This document shows positions 1 through 7,828 of a stretch of 64,000 nt of DNA, in pieces (position 1 is the stretch's first letter; each line of letters starts with the position of its first letter). The stretch spans positions 124,001 through 188,000 of the forward strand of contig NZ_WLYI01000001.1 in assembly GCF_009707515.1 (NCBI RefSeq), given 5' to 3'. Source of the DNA: Pseudomonas karstica. GTDB taxonomy: Bacteria; Pseudomonadota; Gammaproteobacteria; Pseudomonadales; Pseudomonadaceae. The notes below the pieces were generated by a model. It was not told the origin of the DNA. It was given only the letters and a program-made list of their open reading frames with translations, and ran no database searches. Position numbers and translations under genes: made by a program.

Positions 1-88
1 TCAATTCAAGCCAGTCGGTTTCCGGCAGTTCGCCGGCGCGGGCCAGGCTTGTGCCCAGCAAAAGAAGAATCAGCAGGAAACGGCGCAT
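1..88 (-). CDS. N-terminus of an exported protein (possibly DUF3299), cut by the window edge
   Basis: An ATG read on the minus strand opens a frame that runs off the left edge. The 29 visible codons give MRRFLLILLLLGTSLARAGE followed by LPETDW. This is a classic signal peptide: two arginines, a leucine-rich core and an A-R-A-G cleavage region. The product is therefore exported. In Pseudomonas the gene beside the GlsB-like gene and purK often encodes a small DUF3299 protein, which is the inferred identity; too little is visible to prove it. Confidence 0.5.
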   Translation of the reverse strand, partial: MRRFLLILLLLGTSLARAGELPETDWLEL

Positions 89-165
89 GGAGTGGCTCGG
101 CAAGAAAAACAGTGCCGGCATTGTAGCCCTCTGCGCCTGCGCAGCGCAGAGGGCCCAGAGCTGAA

Positions 166-411
166 TTACTTCTTTTTCAGCAAACCGTAGATCACCAGCA
201 ACACGATGGCACCGACCAGCGCGCCAATGAAGCCTGCGCCCTGGCCCGCCTGGTAAATGCCCAGTGCCTGACCACCATAGGTCGCCGCCAAGGAGCCGGC
301 GATACCCAGCAGGATGGTCATGATCCAGCCCATGTTGTCGTCGCCAGGCTTCAGGAAGCGCGCCAACAGGCCGACGATCAAACCGATAAAGATGGTCCCA
401 ATGATACCCAT
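166..411 (-). CDS. GlsB/YeaQ/YmgE family small membrane protein
   Basis: This 81-residue hydrophobic protein belongs to the transglycosylase-associated family (GlsB/YeaQ/YmgE), whose members are small inner-membrane proteins linked to general stress; the biochemical role is unknown. Three hydrophobic stretches are visible, around residues 3-18, 28-46 and 58-77. They are rich in glycine, as in the family (GLIVGLLARFLKPG, then ILLGIAGSLAA, then GFIGALVGAIVLLVIYGLL), and the protein ends in three lysines. A strong ribosome site (AGAGGGAAA) precedes the ATG. Length and glycine pattern match the family. Confidence 0.85.
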   Translation of the reverse strand: MGIIGTIFIGLIVGLLARFLKPGDDNMGWIMTILLGIAGSLAATYGGQALGIYQAGQGAGFIGALVGAIVLLVIYGLLKKK

Positions 412-510
412 GGCATTTCCCTCTGAATGAATTTAACTAGAGCCTAGTCAGACTTTGGCATCCTGCCATCAGAGGATGGCGGTCGCCAATGGTTCCCGCC
501 AATCCGTGGG

Positions 511-1596
511 TTATTGCGCAGCAATCAACGCTTCAACCTTGAGGATCTGCGCTTCGAGCGTCGCGCGATCCTTGCAACGCAGGTTGGCATGGCCAACCTT
601 GCGTCCGGCCTTGAACGCCTTGGCATAGTGGTGCAGATGACAGTCATCGATGGCGATGACTTTTTCTACCGGCGGGACGACACCAATGAAATTGAGCATG
701 GCGCTCTCGCCGACCTTGGCCGTCGACCCCAACGGCAAGCCTGCGACCGCCCGCAGGTGGTTTTCGAACTGGCTGCATTCGGCGCCTTCGGTGGTCCAGT
801 GCCCGGAGTTGTGCACGCGAGGAGCGATTTCATTGGCCTTGAGGCCGCCGTCGACTTCAAAGAACTCGAACGCCATCACGCCAACGTAATCCAGTTGCTT
901 CAACACCCGGCTGGAATAGTCTTCGGCCAGGGCCTGCAGCGGGTGATCGGTGCTGGCCACGGACAACTTGAGGATGCCGCTGTCGTGGGTGTTGTGCACC
1001 AACGGATAGAAGCGAGTTTCGCCATCACGGGCACGCACGGCGATCAGCGAGACTTCGCCAGTGAATGGCACGAAGCCTTCCAGCAGGCAGGCGACACTGC
1101 CCAGCTCGGCAAAGGTGCCCACCACGTCGGCGGCAGTACGCAGAACTTTCTGGCCCTTGCCGTCATAACCCAGGGTGCGGGTTTTCAATACGGCCGGCAG
1201 GCCGATACTGGCGACGGCCGCGTCCAGGTCCGCCTGGGACTGGATGTCGGCGAACGCGGGCGTTGGGATGCCCAGGTCCTTGAACATGCTTTTCTCGAAC
1301 CAGCGGTCGCGCGCGATGCGCAAAGCTTCGGCGCTCGGGTACACCGGTACGAATTGCGACAGGAAGGCCACGGTTTCAGCCGGGACGCTTTCGAACTCGA
1401 AGGTCACCAGGTCAACTTCATCGGCCAATTGACGCAGGTGATCCGGGTCGCTGTAATCAGCCCGCAGGTGTTCACCCAGCGCAGCGGCACAAGCGTCTGG
1501 CGCAGGGTCCAGGAAAGCGAAGTTCATCCCCAGCGGGGTGCCCGCCAAGGCGAGCATACGGCCCAGTTGGCCGCCACCGATTACACCGATTTTCAT
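511..1596 (-). CDS. purK: PurK, N5-carboxyaminoimidazole ribonucleotide synthase
   Basis: PurK is the ATP-grasp enzyme that carboxylates AIR with bicarbonate and ATP to N5-CAIR in purine synthesis. The protein opens with the nucleotide-binding GVIGGGQLGRMLALAG. It carries KTRTLGYDGKGQ in the ATP-grasp small domain, and NEIAPRVHNSGHWT near residue 255, which holds the metal and substrate residues. The length of 361 is usual. The ATG at 1596 is chosen over an in-frame TTG one codon earlier. Its ribosome site overlaps the purE stop codon, and the gap to purE is 12 bases, so the two genes are translated from one mRNA. PurE, the next enzyme of the pathway, is upstream. Confidence 0.97.
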   Translation of the reverse strand: MKIGVIGGGQLGRMLALAGTPLGMNFAFLDPAPDACAAALGEHLRADYSDPDHLRQLADEVDLVTFEFESVPAETVAFLSQFVPVYPSAEALRIARDRWFEKSMFKDLGIPTPAFADIQSQADLDAAVASIGLPAVLKTRTLGYDGKGQKVLRTAADVVGTFAELGSVACLLEGFVPFTGEVSLIAVRARDGETRFYPLVHNTHDSGILKLSVASTDHPLQALAEDYSSRVLKQLDYVGVMAFEFFEVDGGLKANEIAPRVHNSGHWTTEGAECSQFENHLRAVAGLPLGSTAKVGESAMLNFIGVVPPVEKVIAIDDCHLHHYAKAFKAGRKVGHANLRCKDRATLEAQILKVEALIAAQ

Positions 1597-1608
1597 CAAT
1601 CAACAACC

Positions 1609-2100
1609 TCAGGCAATGCGTGGGTCTGGATTGTCCAGGACACTGTCAGTCTGCTCGTCGCGGAATTTTTTCAGCGCCACGTGGAACTGCGGATGCTTGG
1701 CGCCCAGGATACTGGCAGACAACAACGCAGCATTGATTGCGCCAGCCTTGCCGATCGCCAGGGTAGCCACCGGAATACCGGCAGGCATCTGCACGATGGA
1801 CAACAGCGAATCCACGCCCGAGAGCATCGACGACTGCACCGGAACACCGAGTACCGGCAGGTGGGTCTTGGCCGCACACATGCCGGGCAGGTGGGCGGCG
1901 CCACCGGCACCAGCGATGATTACCTCGATGCCTCGGGCTTCTGCTTCATCGGCATACTGGAACAGCAAATCCGGCGTGCGGTGGGCGGAGACCACCTTCA
2001 CTTCGTAGGGAATGCCGAGTTTTTCCAGCATATCGGCGGTGTGGCTAAGGGTGGACCAATCGGACTTGGAGCCCATGATCACGCCAACCAATGCACTCAT
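1609..2100 (-). CDS. purE: PurE, N5-CAIR mutase
   Basis: PurE isomerises N5-CAIR to CAIR, using the product of PurK. The 163-residue sequence has the class I hallmarks. [10 protein letters not shown] at the start binds the substrate phosphate, SAHRTPD near residue 41 holds the catalytic histidine, and [13 protein letters not shown] follows near residue 62. It is first in the purE-purK operon. The mRNA leader contains a terminator-like hairpin with a U-run between the likely promoter and the start codon (see 2138-2177), which hints at attenuation control. Confidence 0.97.
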   Translation of the reverse strand: MSALVGVIMGSKSDWSTLSHTADMLEKLGIPYEVKVVSAHRTPDLLFQYADEAEARGIEVIIAGAGGAAHLPGMCAAKTHLPVLGVPVQSSMLSGVDSLLSIVQMPAGIPVATLAIGKAGAINAALLSASILGAKHPQFHVALKKFRDEQTDSVLDNPDPRIA

Positions 2101-2137
2101 CGTCGTGCCTCTTCTCTCTGGGCGCCCGCAGGCGCGT

Positions 2138-2177
2138 CAAAAAACAACAAGCCACGCGGGAAATCCGGCGTGGCTTG
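2138..2177 (-). terminator. Intrinsic terminator-like hairpin in the purE leader
   Basis: On the minus strand CAAGCCACGC and GCGTGGCTTG form a perfect 10-bp stem around a 10-base loop, followed at once by TTGTTTTTTG. It lies 37 bases before the purE ATG and downstream of a good -10 box. It could end the LysR transcript from upstream, but a promoter for purE would then have almost no room. An attenuator in the purEK leader is the alternative. Confidence 0.75.
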
Positions 2178-2218
2178 ATGTACGAATTAAGGCCGGTTGG
2201 ACCGGCCGAAGGCCGCGC

Positions 2219-2247
2219 AGTATACCGTAATGTGGCAGATAAACAGC
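2219..2247 (-). promoter_or_regulatory. Candidate sigma-70 promoter of purEK
   Basis: TATACT on the minus strand at 2224-2219 is a near-perfect -10 hexamer. A weak -35 lies 17 bases further upstream. Transcription would start near 2212, giving a leader of about 110 bases. That leader can form GGCC-rich stems and contains the terminator hairpin at 2138-2177. Confidence 0.5.
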
Positions 2248-2320
2248 CCCTTGAATGACCATCTGTCTTGCGGGGTAAGCCGGCGGTTTTATTGACCCTG
2301 TAGGAGCGAGGGTTGCGTCC

Positions 2321-3229
2321 TCAAGTGCCTTGTGCTGCGCCCCCTTCCAGCTTGCGCCACAACAACCGCACATTCGCCTTGCGTACCAACGCACAGCGAT
2401 ACAGGCGAATCTCCAGCGGCACATGCCATTGCGGCCCGCCGCACACCACCAGCTCGCCCCGGGCCAGTTCAGCGCGCACGCTCAACTGCGGCACCCAGGC
2501 AATGCCCAAACCTTCCAGGGCCATGCTCTTGAGACTGTCGGCCATGGCGGTTTCGTACACGGTGGTAAAACGCAGCGCCCGCTGGCGCAGCAGCAAATGC
2601 ACCGAGCGCCCCAAAAAAGCCCCGGCGCTGTAGGCCAGCAACGGCACACTGCCCTCACCTTCCAGGTCGAACATCGGCTTGCCGTCCGCATCGGCGGCGC
2701 ACACCGGAAGCATTTCAGTGTTGCCCAGGTGCAGCGACGGGAAGATTTCGGCGTCCATCTGCATCGCTGCGTCCGGGTCGTAGAACGCTAACATCAGATC
2801 GCAACCGCCTTCGCGCAGGGCGTGCACGGCGTCGCCGACGTTGGTGGCGACCAGGCGCGTGGCGATGTTCAGGCCCTCGTTGCGCAACTGGGCAATCCAA
2901 CGCGGGAAAAAACCCAACGCCAGAGAGTGTGCAGCCGCCACTTGCATGACTTCGCCCTGCCCACCTTCCAGGTGATGCAAATGACGCAACACTTCACCGA
3001 GTTGTTCAACCACAGTGCGCGCCGTTACCAGAAATAGCTGCCCCGCCGCCGTCAATTCGACAGGCGTTCGCGAGCGGTTGACCAAGGTCAGCCCCAACGC
3101 CGATTCCAGGCTGCGAATGCGTCGACTGAACGCCGGCTGGGTGACGAAGCGCCGCTCTGCCGCCTGGGAGAAACTGCGGGTGGCGGCCAGGGCACTAAAG
3201 TCTTCCAGCCATTTGCTTTCAAGGTTCAT
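2321..3229 (-). CDS. LysR-family regulator, HypT/YjiE-like
   Basis: This is a DNA-binding regulator with an N-terminal winged helix (residues 1-60, FSQAAERRFVTQPAFSRRIR) and a periplasmic-binding-like effector domain. The opening NLESKWLEDFSALAATRSFS, and later AAAHSLALGFFP and GLGIAWVP, resemble E. coli HypT, a hypochlorite-responsive LysR protein. That kinship is from memory, and the signal sensed here is unknown. The ATG at 3229 is preferred over an upstream in-frame start because GGGAGGATGTG precedes it. The gene is divergent from aspA with a palindromic LysR-type box between them (3299-3315), so aspA is the natural candidate target. Confidence 0.88.
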   Translation of the reverse strand: MNLESKWLEDFSALAATRSFSQAAERRFVTQPAFSRRIRSLESALGLTLVNRSRTPVELTAAGQLFLVTARTVVEQLGEVLRHLHHLEGGQGEVMQVAAAHSLALGFFPRWIAQLRNEGLNIATRLVATNVGDAVHALREGGCDLMLAFYDPDAAMQMDAEIFPSLHLGNTEMLPVCAADADGKPMFDLEGEGSVPLLAYSAGAFLGRSVHLLLRQRALRFTTVYETAMADSLKSMALEGLGIAWVPQLSVRAELARGELVVCGGPQWHVPLEIRLYRCALVRKANVRLLWRKLEGGAAQGT

Positions 3230-3298
3230 CACATCCTCCCTGGGGTACGCACCATTTTGGCACACACGCCCGCCATGATAGCCGGGTCACACCGACAT

Positions 3299-3315
3299 TA
3301 TGCCGTTTCTGCATA
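3299..3315. promoter_or_regulatory. Candidate LysR operator between the LysR gene and aspA
   Basis: TATGC-CGTTTCT-GCATA is a perfect 5+5 inverted repeat containing the T-N11-A signature of LysR boxes. It lies in the 182-bp divergent spacer, about 70 bp from the LysR start and 97 bp from aspA. Confidence 0.45.
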
Positions 3316-3411
3316 GGCTAGTGTTTAACAGCATTGGCCCAAAAACTTCCACAAGCCTAGCATTCCCAGCGTTCCGGCCAGTTCCGGGTTTATATCGAGA
3401 TGATTTCCGTC

Positions 3412-4836
3412 ATGTCCTCCGCCGCATCATTCCGCACAGAAAAAGACTTGCTTGGCGTACTCGAAGTACCCGCTCAAGCGTATTACGGCATCCAGACCCT
3501 GCGAGCGGTGAACAACTTCCGCCTCTCGGGCGTTCCGATTTCGCATTACCCGAAACTGGTGGTCGGGCTGGCCATGGTCAAGCAGGCCGCCGCTGATGCC
3601 AACCACGAGTTGGGCCAACTCAGCGAAGCCAAGCATGCTGCCATCAGCGAAGCCTGTGCCCGCCTGATCCGCGGCGATTTCCACGAAGAGTTCGTGGTAG
3701 ACATGATTCAAGGCGGCGCTGGCACTTCAACCAACATGAATGCCAACGAAGTCATCGCCAACATTGCGCTGGAGGCCATGGGCCACAACAAGGGCGAATA
3801 CCAGTACCTGCACCCCAACAACGACGTGAACATGGCGCAGTCGACCAACGACGCCTACCCGACCGCGATCCGCCTGGGCCTGCTGCTGGGGCATGACGCG
3901 TTGCTGGCCAGCCTCGACAGCCTGATCCAGTCGTTCGCCGCCAAGGGTGAAGAATTCAACCACGTCCTGAAAATGGGCCGTACCCAGCTGCAAGACGCCG
4001 TGCCGATGACCCTCGGCCAGGAATTCCGTGCCTTCGCCACCACCCTGGGTGAAGACCTGGCGCGCCTGAAAACCCTGGCGCCAGAGCTGCTGACCGAAGT
4101 CAACCTGGGTGGCACCGCCATCGGTACCGGCATCAACGCCGACCCGCGCTACCAGGCCCTGGCCGTTTCGCGCCTGGCCATCATCAGTGGCCAGCCGCTG
4201 GTACCGGCTGCCGACTTGATCGAAGCCACCTCCGACATGGGTGCCTTCGTGTTGTTCTCCGGCATGCTCAAACGTACCGCGGTGAAGCTGTCGAAGATCT
4301 GCAATGACCTGCGCCTGCTGTCCAGCGGCCCACGCACCGGCATCAACGAGATAAACCTGCCGGCGCGCCAGCCAGGCAGCTCGATCATGCCAGGCAAGGT
4401 CAACCCGGTTATTCCGGAAGCCGTGAACCAAGTCGCGTTCCAGATCATCGGCAACGACCTGGCGCTGACCATCGCGGCCGAAGGCGGCCAATTGCAACTG
4501 AACGTGATGGAGCCGCTGATCGCGTTCAAGATCTTCGACTCGATCCGCCTGCTGCAACGCGCCATGGACATGCTGCGTGAGCACTGCATCGTCGGCATCA
4601 CCGCCAACGAAGCGCGCTGCCGCGAACTGGTGGAGCACTCCATCGGCCTGGTCACCGCGCTGAACCCGTACATCGGCTATGAAAACGCCACCCGCATCGC
4701 CCGTGTCGCCCTTGAAAGCGGCCGTGGTGTGCTGGAACTGGTGCGCGAAGAAGGCTTGCTCGACGACGCTATGCTCGACGACATCCTGCGCCCGGAAAAC
4801 ATGATTGCCCCGCGCCTGGTGCCGTTGAAGGCCTAA
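3412..4836 (+). CDS. aspA: AspA, aspartate ammonia-lyase
   Basis: This cytoplasmic enzyme deaminates aspartate to fumarate and ammonia. The fumarase/aspartase signature GSSIMPGKVNP is near residue 320 and holds the flexible catalytic loop serines. GTSTNMNANEV near residue 105 and STNDAYPTA near residue 147 form the other two conserved active-site segments. The length is 474 from the ATG at 3412; an ATG at 3400 would add four residues but has no better ribosome site. A strong intrinsic terminator follows. The next genes are an amino-acid symporter and an asparaginase, so uptake and breakdown of asparagine and aspartate to fumarate are encoded together. Confidence 0.96.
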   Translation: MSSAASFRTEKDLLGVLEVPAQAYYGIQTLRAVNNFRLSGVPISHYPKLVVGLAMVKQAAADANHELGQLSEAKHAAISEACARLIRGDFHEEFVVDMIQGGAGTSTNMNANEVIANIALEAMGHNKGEYQYLHPNNDVNMAQSTNDAYPTAIRLGLLLGHDALLASLDSLIQSFAAKGEEFNHVLKMGRTQLQDAVPMTLGQEFRAFATTLGEDLARLKTLAPELLTEVNLGGTAIGTGINADPRYQALAVSRLAIISGQPLVPAADLIEATSDMGAFVLFSGMLKRTAVKLSKICNDLRLLSSGPRTGINEINLPARQPGSSIMPGKVNPVIPEAVNQVAFQIIGNDLALTIAAEGGQLQLNVMEPLIAFKIFDSIRLLQRAMDMLREHCIVGITANEARCRELVEHSIGLVTALNPYIGYENATRIARVALESGRGVLELVREEGLLDDAMLDDILRPENMIAPRLVPLKA

Positions 4837-4889
4837 GCGTTGTTGCATCGCTCACCAGGTTGAGGGACTAGACACCTCTCACCTTTTGA

Positions 4890-4923
4890 GGGCCTGAAGG
4901 CTCGTCCTTCAGGCCCTTTTTTT
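4890..4923 (+). terminator. Intrinsic terminator of aspA
   Basis: GGGCCTGAAGG and CCTTCAGGCCC make an 11-bp perfect stem with a five-base loop, followed by seven T residues. It lies 54 bases after the aspA stop codon. Confidence 0.93.
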
Positions 4924-4926
4924 GCT

Positions 4927-5014
4927 TGTAGGAGCGAGCTTGCTCGCGAAAAACTACAAGGCACCGCGCGCATCCAGGAGGAACTCATCATCGTTAACGA
5001 CCTTCGCGCCTACA
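4927..5014. repeat. Inverted pair of Pseudomonas REP elements
   Basis: TGTAGGAGCGAGCTTGCTCG starts the left REP, and a degenerate inverted copy ends TTCGCGCCTACA at 5014. This is the common REP palindrome of fluorescent pseudomonads. It occupies part of the 419-bp gap between aspA and the symporter. No gene or riboswitch was recognised in the remainder (5015-5255), which presumably holds the symporter promoter. Confidence 0.85.
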
Positions 5015-5255
5015 AACCTTTAATCAGCCCGTGCAGACGGATCACGCTCTCATAGGTATAGTGCCGCCCCTCTTCGCATGCACGGTCGTCGGTAACGAGG
5101 CCCCACTCATGCGAACTCCGAACTAATAACAACCCGCGAATTGGAACCGGGACGAACACTCGCCCCACCTACAGTGCTGCCTGCAGCGCAGGGTGTAACT
5201 CGATGTTTCGGTCCGTCCTGCTTCTGCCATTAGAAAAATCAGCGAGGAACACTCC

Positions 5256-6707
5256 ATGCTAGAAGTCATCAACGACTTCCTCTCAGGGAAAGTACTGATC
5301 GTGCTCATTGTCGGGCTCGGTGGTTACTTCACGATCCGCTCGCGTTTCGTTCAGTTTCGTCACTTCTTTCACATGTTCGCGGTATTCCGCGACAGCCTGA
5401 AAAGCAGCGCCGGCCAACTCAGTTCATTTCAGGCGCTGATGCTCAGCCTGGCCGGGCGCGTCGGTGCCGGTAACATCGCGGGCGTCGGCATTGCCGTAAC
5501 GCTGGGTGGACCAGGCGCCGTGTTCTGGATGTGGGTCACTGCCCTGGTGGGCATGTCCTCAAGCTTTATCGAGTGCTCCCTCGGCCAACTCTACAAGCGC
5601 ACAGACGCGGAAGGCACCTACCGTGGTGGCCCGGCCTATTACATCCAGCACGGCCTGCACAAGCGCTGGCTGGGGATGGTCATGGCGTTCCTGTTGCTGG
5701 TGACGTTCGGTTTTGCCTTCAACGGCCTGCAAGCCCATGCCGTGACGCACTCGCTCAACGACGCCTTTGGCCTCGACACCACTTACACCGGCCTGGCGCT
5801 GGCGGTGCTGCTGGGCCTGGTGTTTATCGGCGGGATCAAGCGCATCGCTTCGATTGCCGACCTGCTGGTGCCGGTCAAGACCCTGGTCTATATCGCGGTG
5901 ACCCTCTACGTGATCGTGCTGCAATTCGACCACGTACCGGCCATGCTCGCGACCATCGTCAAGAGCGCTTTCGGCCTCGATCAAGCCTTCGGTGGCCTGG
6001 TAGGCAGCGCGATCATCATGGGCGTGAAACGCGGCGTGTTTGCCAACGAAGCCGGCTTGGGCAGCGCGCCAAACGTGGCGGCTGTGGCCTCGGTTGAACA
6101 CCCGATTGCCCAGGGTGTGGTCCAGGCATTCAGCGTGTTCCTTGACACCTTCATCATCTGCACCTGCACCGCGCTGCTGATCCTGCTATCGGGCTTCTAC
6201 ACCCCGGGCTTCGAAGGCGACGGCATTGCCCTGACCCAGAACTCCCTGGCGGCCGTGGTCGGTGACTGGGGCCGGATGTTCATCTCGGTAGCCCTGGCGT
6301 TGTTCGTGTTCACCTCGATCATGTACAACTACTACCTCGGCGAGAGCAACCTGCGCTTTTTGGTGGGCAACAATCGCAAGGTGTTGATGGGTTACCGTGC
6401 ACTGGTGCTGGTGCTGATCTTCTGGGGTTCCATCGAGAACCTGGGCACCGTGTTCGCCTTCGCTGACATCACCATGACCATGCTCGCGTTCGTCAACCTG
6501 TTCGCCCTGGCGTTCCTGTTCAAGATCGCCATGCGCATCCTCAACGACTACGATAACCAGCGTGCTGCCGGTATCAAGACACCGGTGTTCGATTCCAGCC
6601 AGTTCCCGGACCTGGACCTGGACCGCAAGGCCTGGCCAGCCACCCCGGTAAAATCGGCAACCGCTGTGCAGGCTACTGCTGAATCGATCGCTCCAGCGCA
6701 ACGCTAA
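5256..6707 (+). CDS. Sodium:alanine/glycine symporter family (AGCS) transporter
   Basis: This polytopic inner-membrane carrier of 483 residues belongs to the AGCS family, which imports small neutral amino acids with Na+. The family hallmark SLAGRVGAGNIAGVGIAV is near residue 64, followed by LGGPGAVFWMW. YRGGPAYYIQHGL lies near residue 123 and GVKRGVFANEAGLGSAP near 253, both conserved in the family. About ten hydrophobic helices are evident. GAGGAAC precedes the ATG. The substrate is unproven; the location between aspA and an asparaginase suggests an amino acid feeding that route. Confidence 0.92.
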   Translation: MLEVINDFLSGKVLIVLIVGLGGYFTIRSRFVQFRHFFHMFAVFRDSLKSSAGQLSSFQALMLSLAGRVGAGNIAGVGIAVTLGGPGAVFWMWVTALVGMSSSFIECSLGQLYKRTDAEGTYRGGPAYYIQHGLHKRWLGMVMAFLLLVTFGFAFNGLQAHAVTHSLNDAFGLDTTYTGLALAVLLGLVFIGGIKRIASIADLLVPVKTLVYIAVTLYVIVLQFDHVPAMLATIVKSAFGLDQAFGGLVGSAIIMGVKRGVFANEAGLGSAPNVAAVASVEHPIAQGVVQAFSVFLDTFIICTCTALLILLSGFYTPGFEGDGIALTQNSLAAVVGDWGRMFISVALALFVFTSIMYNYYLGESNLRFLVGNNRKVLMGYRALVLVLIFWGSIENLGTVFAFADITMTMLAFVNLFALAFLFKIAMRILNDYDNQRAAGIKTPVFDSSQFPDLDLDRKAWPATPVKSATAVQATAESIAPAQR

Positions 6708-6780
6708 GAGCAGATGACACACCGTGTGGCCTTGGGCATGCTCTGGGCCACGCGGTGTTTTTCATTCAGGAGAATGTTCG

Positions 6781-7767
6781 ATGTCCCCATCAAATAACGT
6801 CATGGTGCTCTACACCGGAGGCACCATCGGCATGCAGGCCAGTGCCAACGGCCTGGTCCCCGCTTCGGGTTTTGAAGCGCGAATGAGTGACTTCCTCTCC
6901 AGCCAGCCGCAACTCAACGTGCCCACCTGGCGTTTTCGCGAGATGTCTCCACTGATCGACAGCGCCAACATGACCCCGGCCTACTGGCAGCGCTTGCGCA
7001 CTGCCGTGATCGAGGCGGTGGATGAAGGCTGCGACGCAGTGCTTGTCCTACATGGTACCGACACCCTGGCCTACAGCGCGGCCGCCATGAGCTTCCAACT
7101 GTTGGGCCTGCCGGCGCCAGTACTGTTCACCGGCTCCATGTTGCCGGCCGGCGTGCCCGACAGCGATGCCTGGGAAAACGTCAGTGGCGCGTTGGTCGCC
7201 CTCGGCGAAGGCCTGGCACCTGGTGTGCAGTTGTTCTTCCACGGCGCGCTGATGGCACCGACCCGCTGCGCGAAGATTCGCAGCTTTGGCCGGCATCCGT
7301 TTGCCGCGCTGCAGCGCAATGGCGGCGTGGCCAAGGCCGATCCGGTGCCCCAGGCCTTGAGTTATCGCCACGACAAAGGGCTCGCCAATGTCGGTGTACT
7401 GCCACTGGTACCGGGCATTAGCTCCGCGCAACTCGACGCTTTGATCAATAGCGGCATTCAAGCATTGGTGCTGGAGTGCTTCGGCAGCGGCACCGGGCCG
7501 AGCGATAACCCGGCGTTTCTCGCCAGCCTCAAGCAAGCCCGGGATCAGGGGATCGTGGTCGTGGCCATCACCCAATGCCATGAGGGCGGCGTGGAGCTGG
7601 ATGTCTATGAAGCCGGTAGCCGCTTGCGTGGCGTTGGCGTGTTGTCGGGCGGCGGGATGACCCGTGAAGCAGCCTTCGGCAAGCTCAATGCATTGATCGG
7701 TGCCGGACTTGCAACCGACGAAGTCCGCCGACTAGTTGAGTTGGACCTGTGTGGTGAACTGAACTGA
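6781..7767 (+). CDS. L-asparaginase (bacterial asparaginase family)
   Basis: This enzyme hydrolyses asparagine to aspartate and ammonia. The N-terminal YTGGTIGM (residues 10-17) supplies one catalytic threonine, and LHGTDTLAYSA (around residue 89) supplies the second threonine and aspartate. The family motif FTGSMLPAGVPDSDAWEN follows. No signal peptide is seen from the ATG at 6781, which has a good AGGAG site; this indicates a cytoplasmic (AnsA-like) enzyme of 328 residues. It starts 73 bases after the symporter and is probably co-transcribed with it. Its product is the substrate of AspA upstream. Confidence 0.92.
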   Translation: MSPSNNVMVLYTGGTIGMQASANGLVPASGFEARMSDFLSSQPQLNVPTWRFREMSPLIDSANMTPAYWQRLRTAVIEAVDEGCDAVLVLHGTDTLAYSAAAMSFQLLGLPAPVLFTGSMLPAGVPDSDAWENVSGALVALGEGLAPGVQLFFHGALMAPTRCAKIRSFGRHPFAALQRNGGVAKADPVPQALSYRHDKGLANVGVLPLVPGISSAQLDALINSGIQALVLECFGSGTGPSDNPAFLASLKQARDQGIVVVAITQCHEGGVELDVYEAGSRLRGVGVLSGGGMTREAAFGKLNALIGAGLATDEVRRLVELDLCGELN

Positions 7768-7797
7768 TCGTCACCGGCTGCGGCATATAACTTGCTC

Positions 7798-7824
7798 GCT
7801 TCCAGCCAACCCTTGGCTGGAAGC
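7798..7824 (+). promoter_or_regulatory. Hairpin covering the ribosome site of the AraC-family gene
   Basis: GCTTCCAGCCAA and TTGGCTGGAAGC form a perfect 12-bp stem with a three-base loop, five bases before the ATG at 7829. There is no T-run, so it is a poor terminator. The only Shine-Dalgarno-like sequence (GGAAG) lies inside the stem, so it may limit translation of the regulator. Confidence 0.55.
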
Positions 7825-7828
7825 CCCC

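Noticed and set aside
514-2178. 554-codon open frame on the plus strand
   Set aside because: It runs antisense through purK and purE, whose motifs and overlaps are unmistakable; high-GC third positions keep the antisense frame open.
3727-4848. 373-codon minus-strand frame opposite aspA
   Set aside because: Antisense shadow of aspA, with low-complexity His/Gln/Arg composition and no recognisable domain.
5015-5255. Glycine-type riboswitch before the AGCS symporter
   Set aside because: Such riboswitches precede some glycine and alanine symporter genes, but I could not find the conserved core or tandem aptamer layout here.
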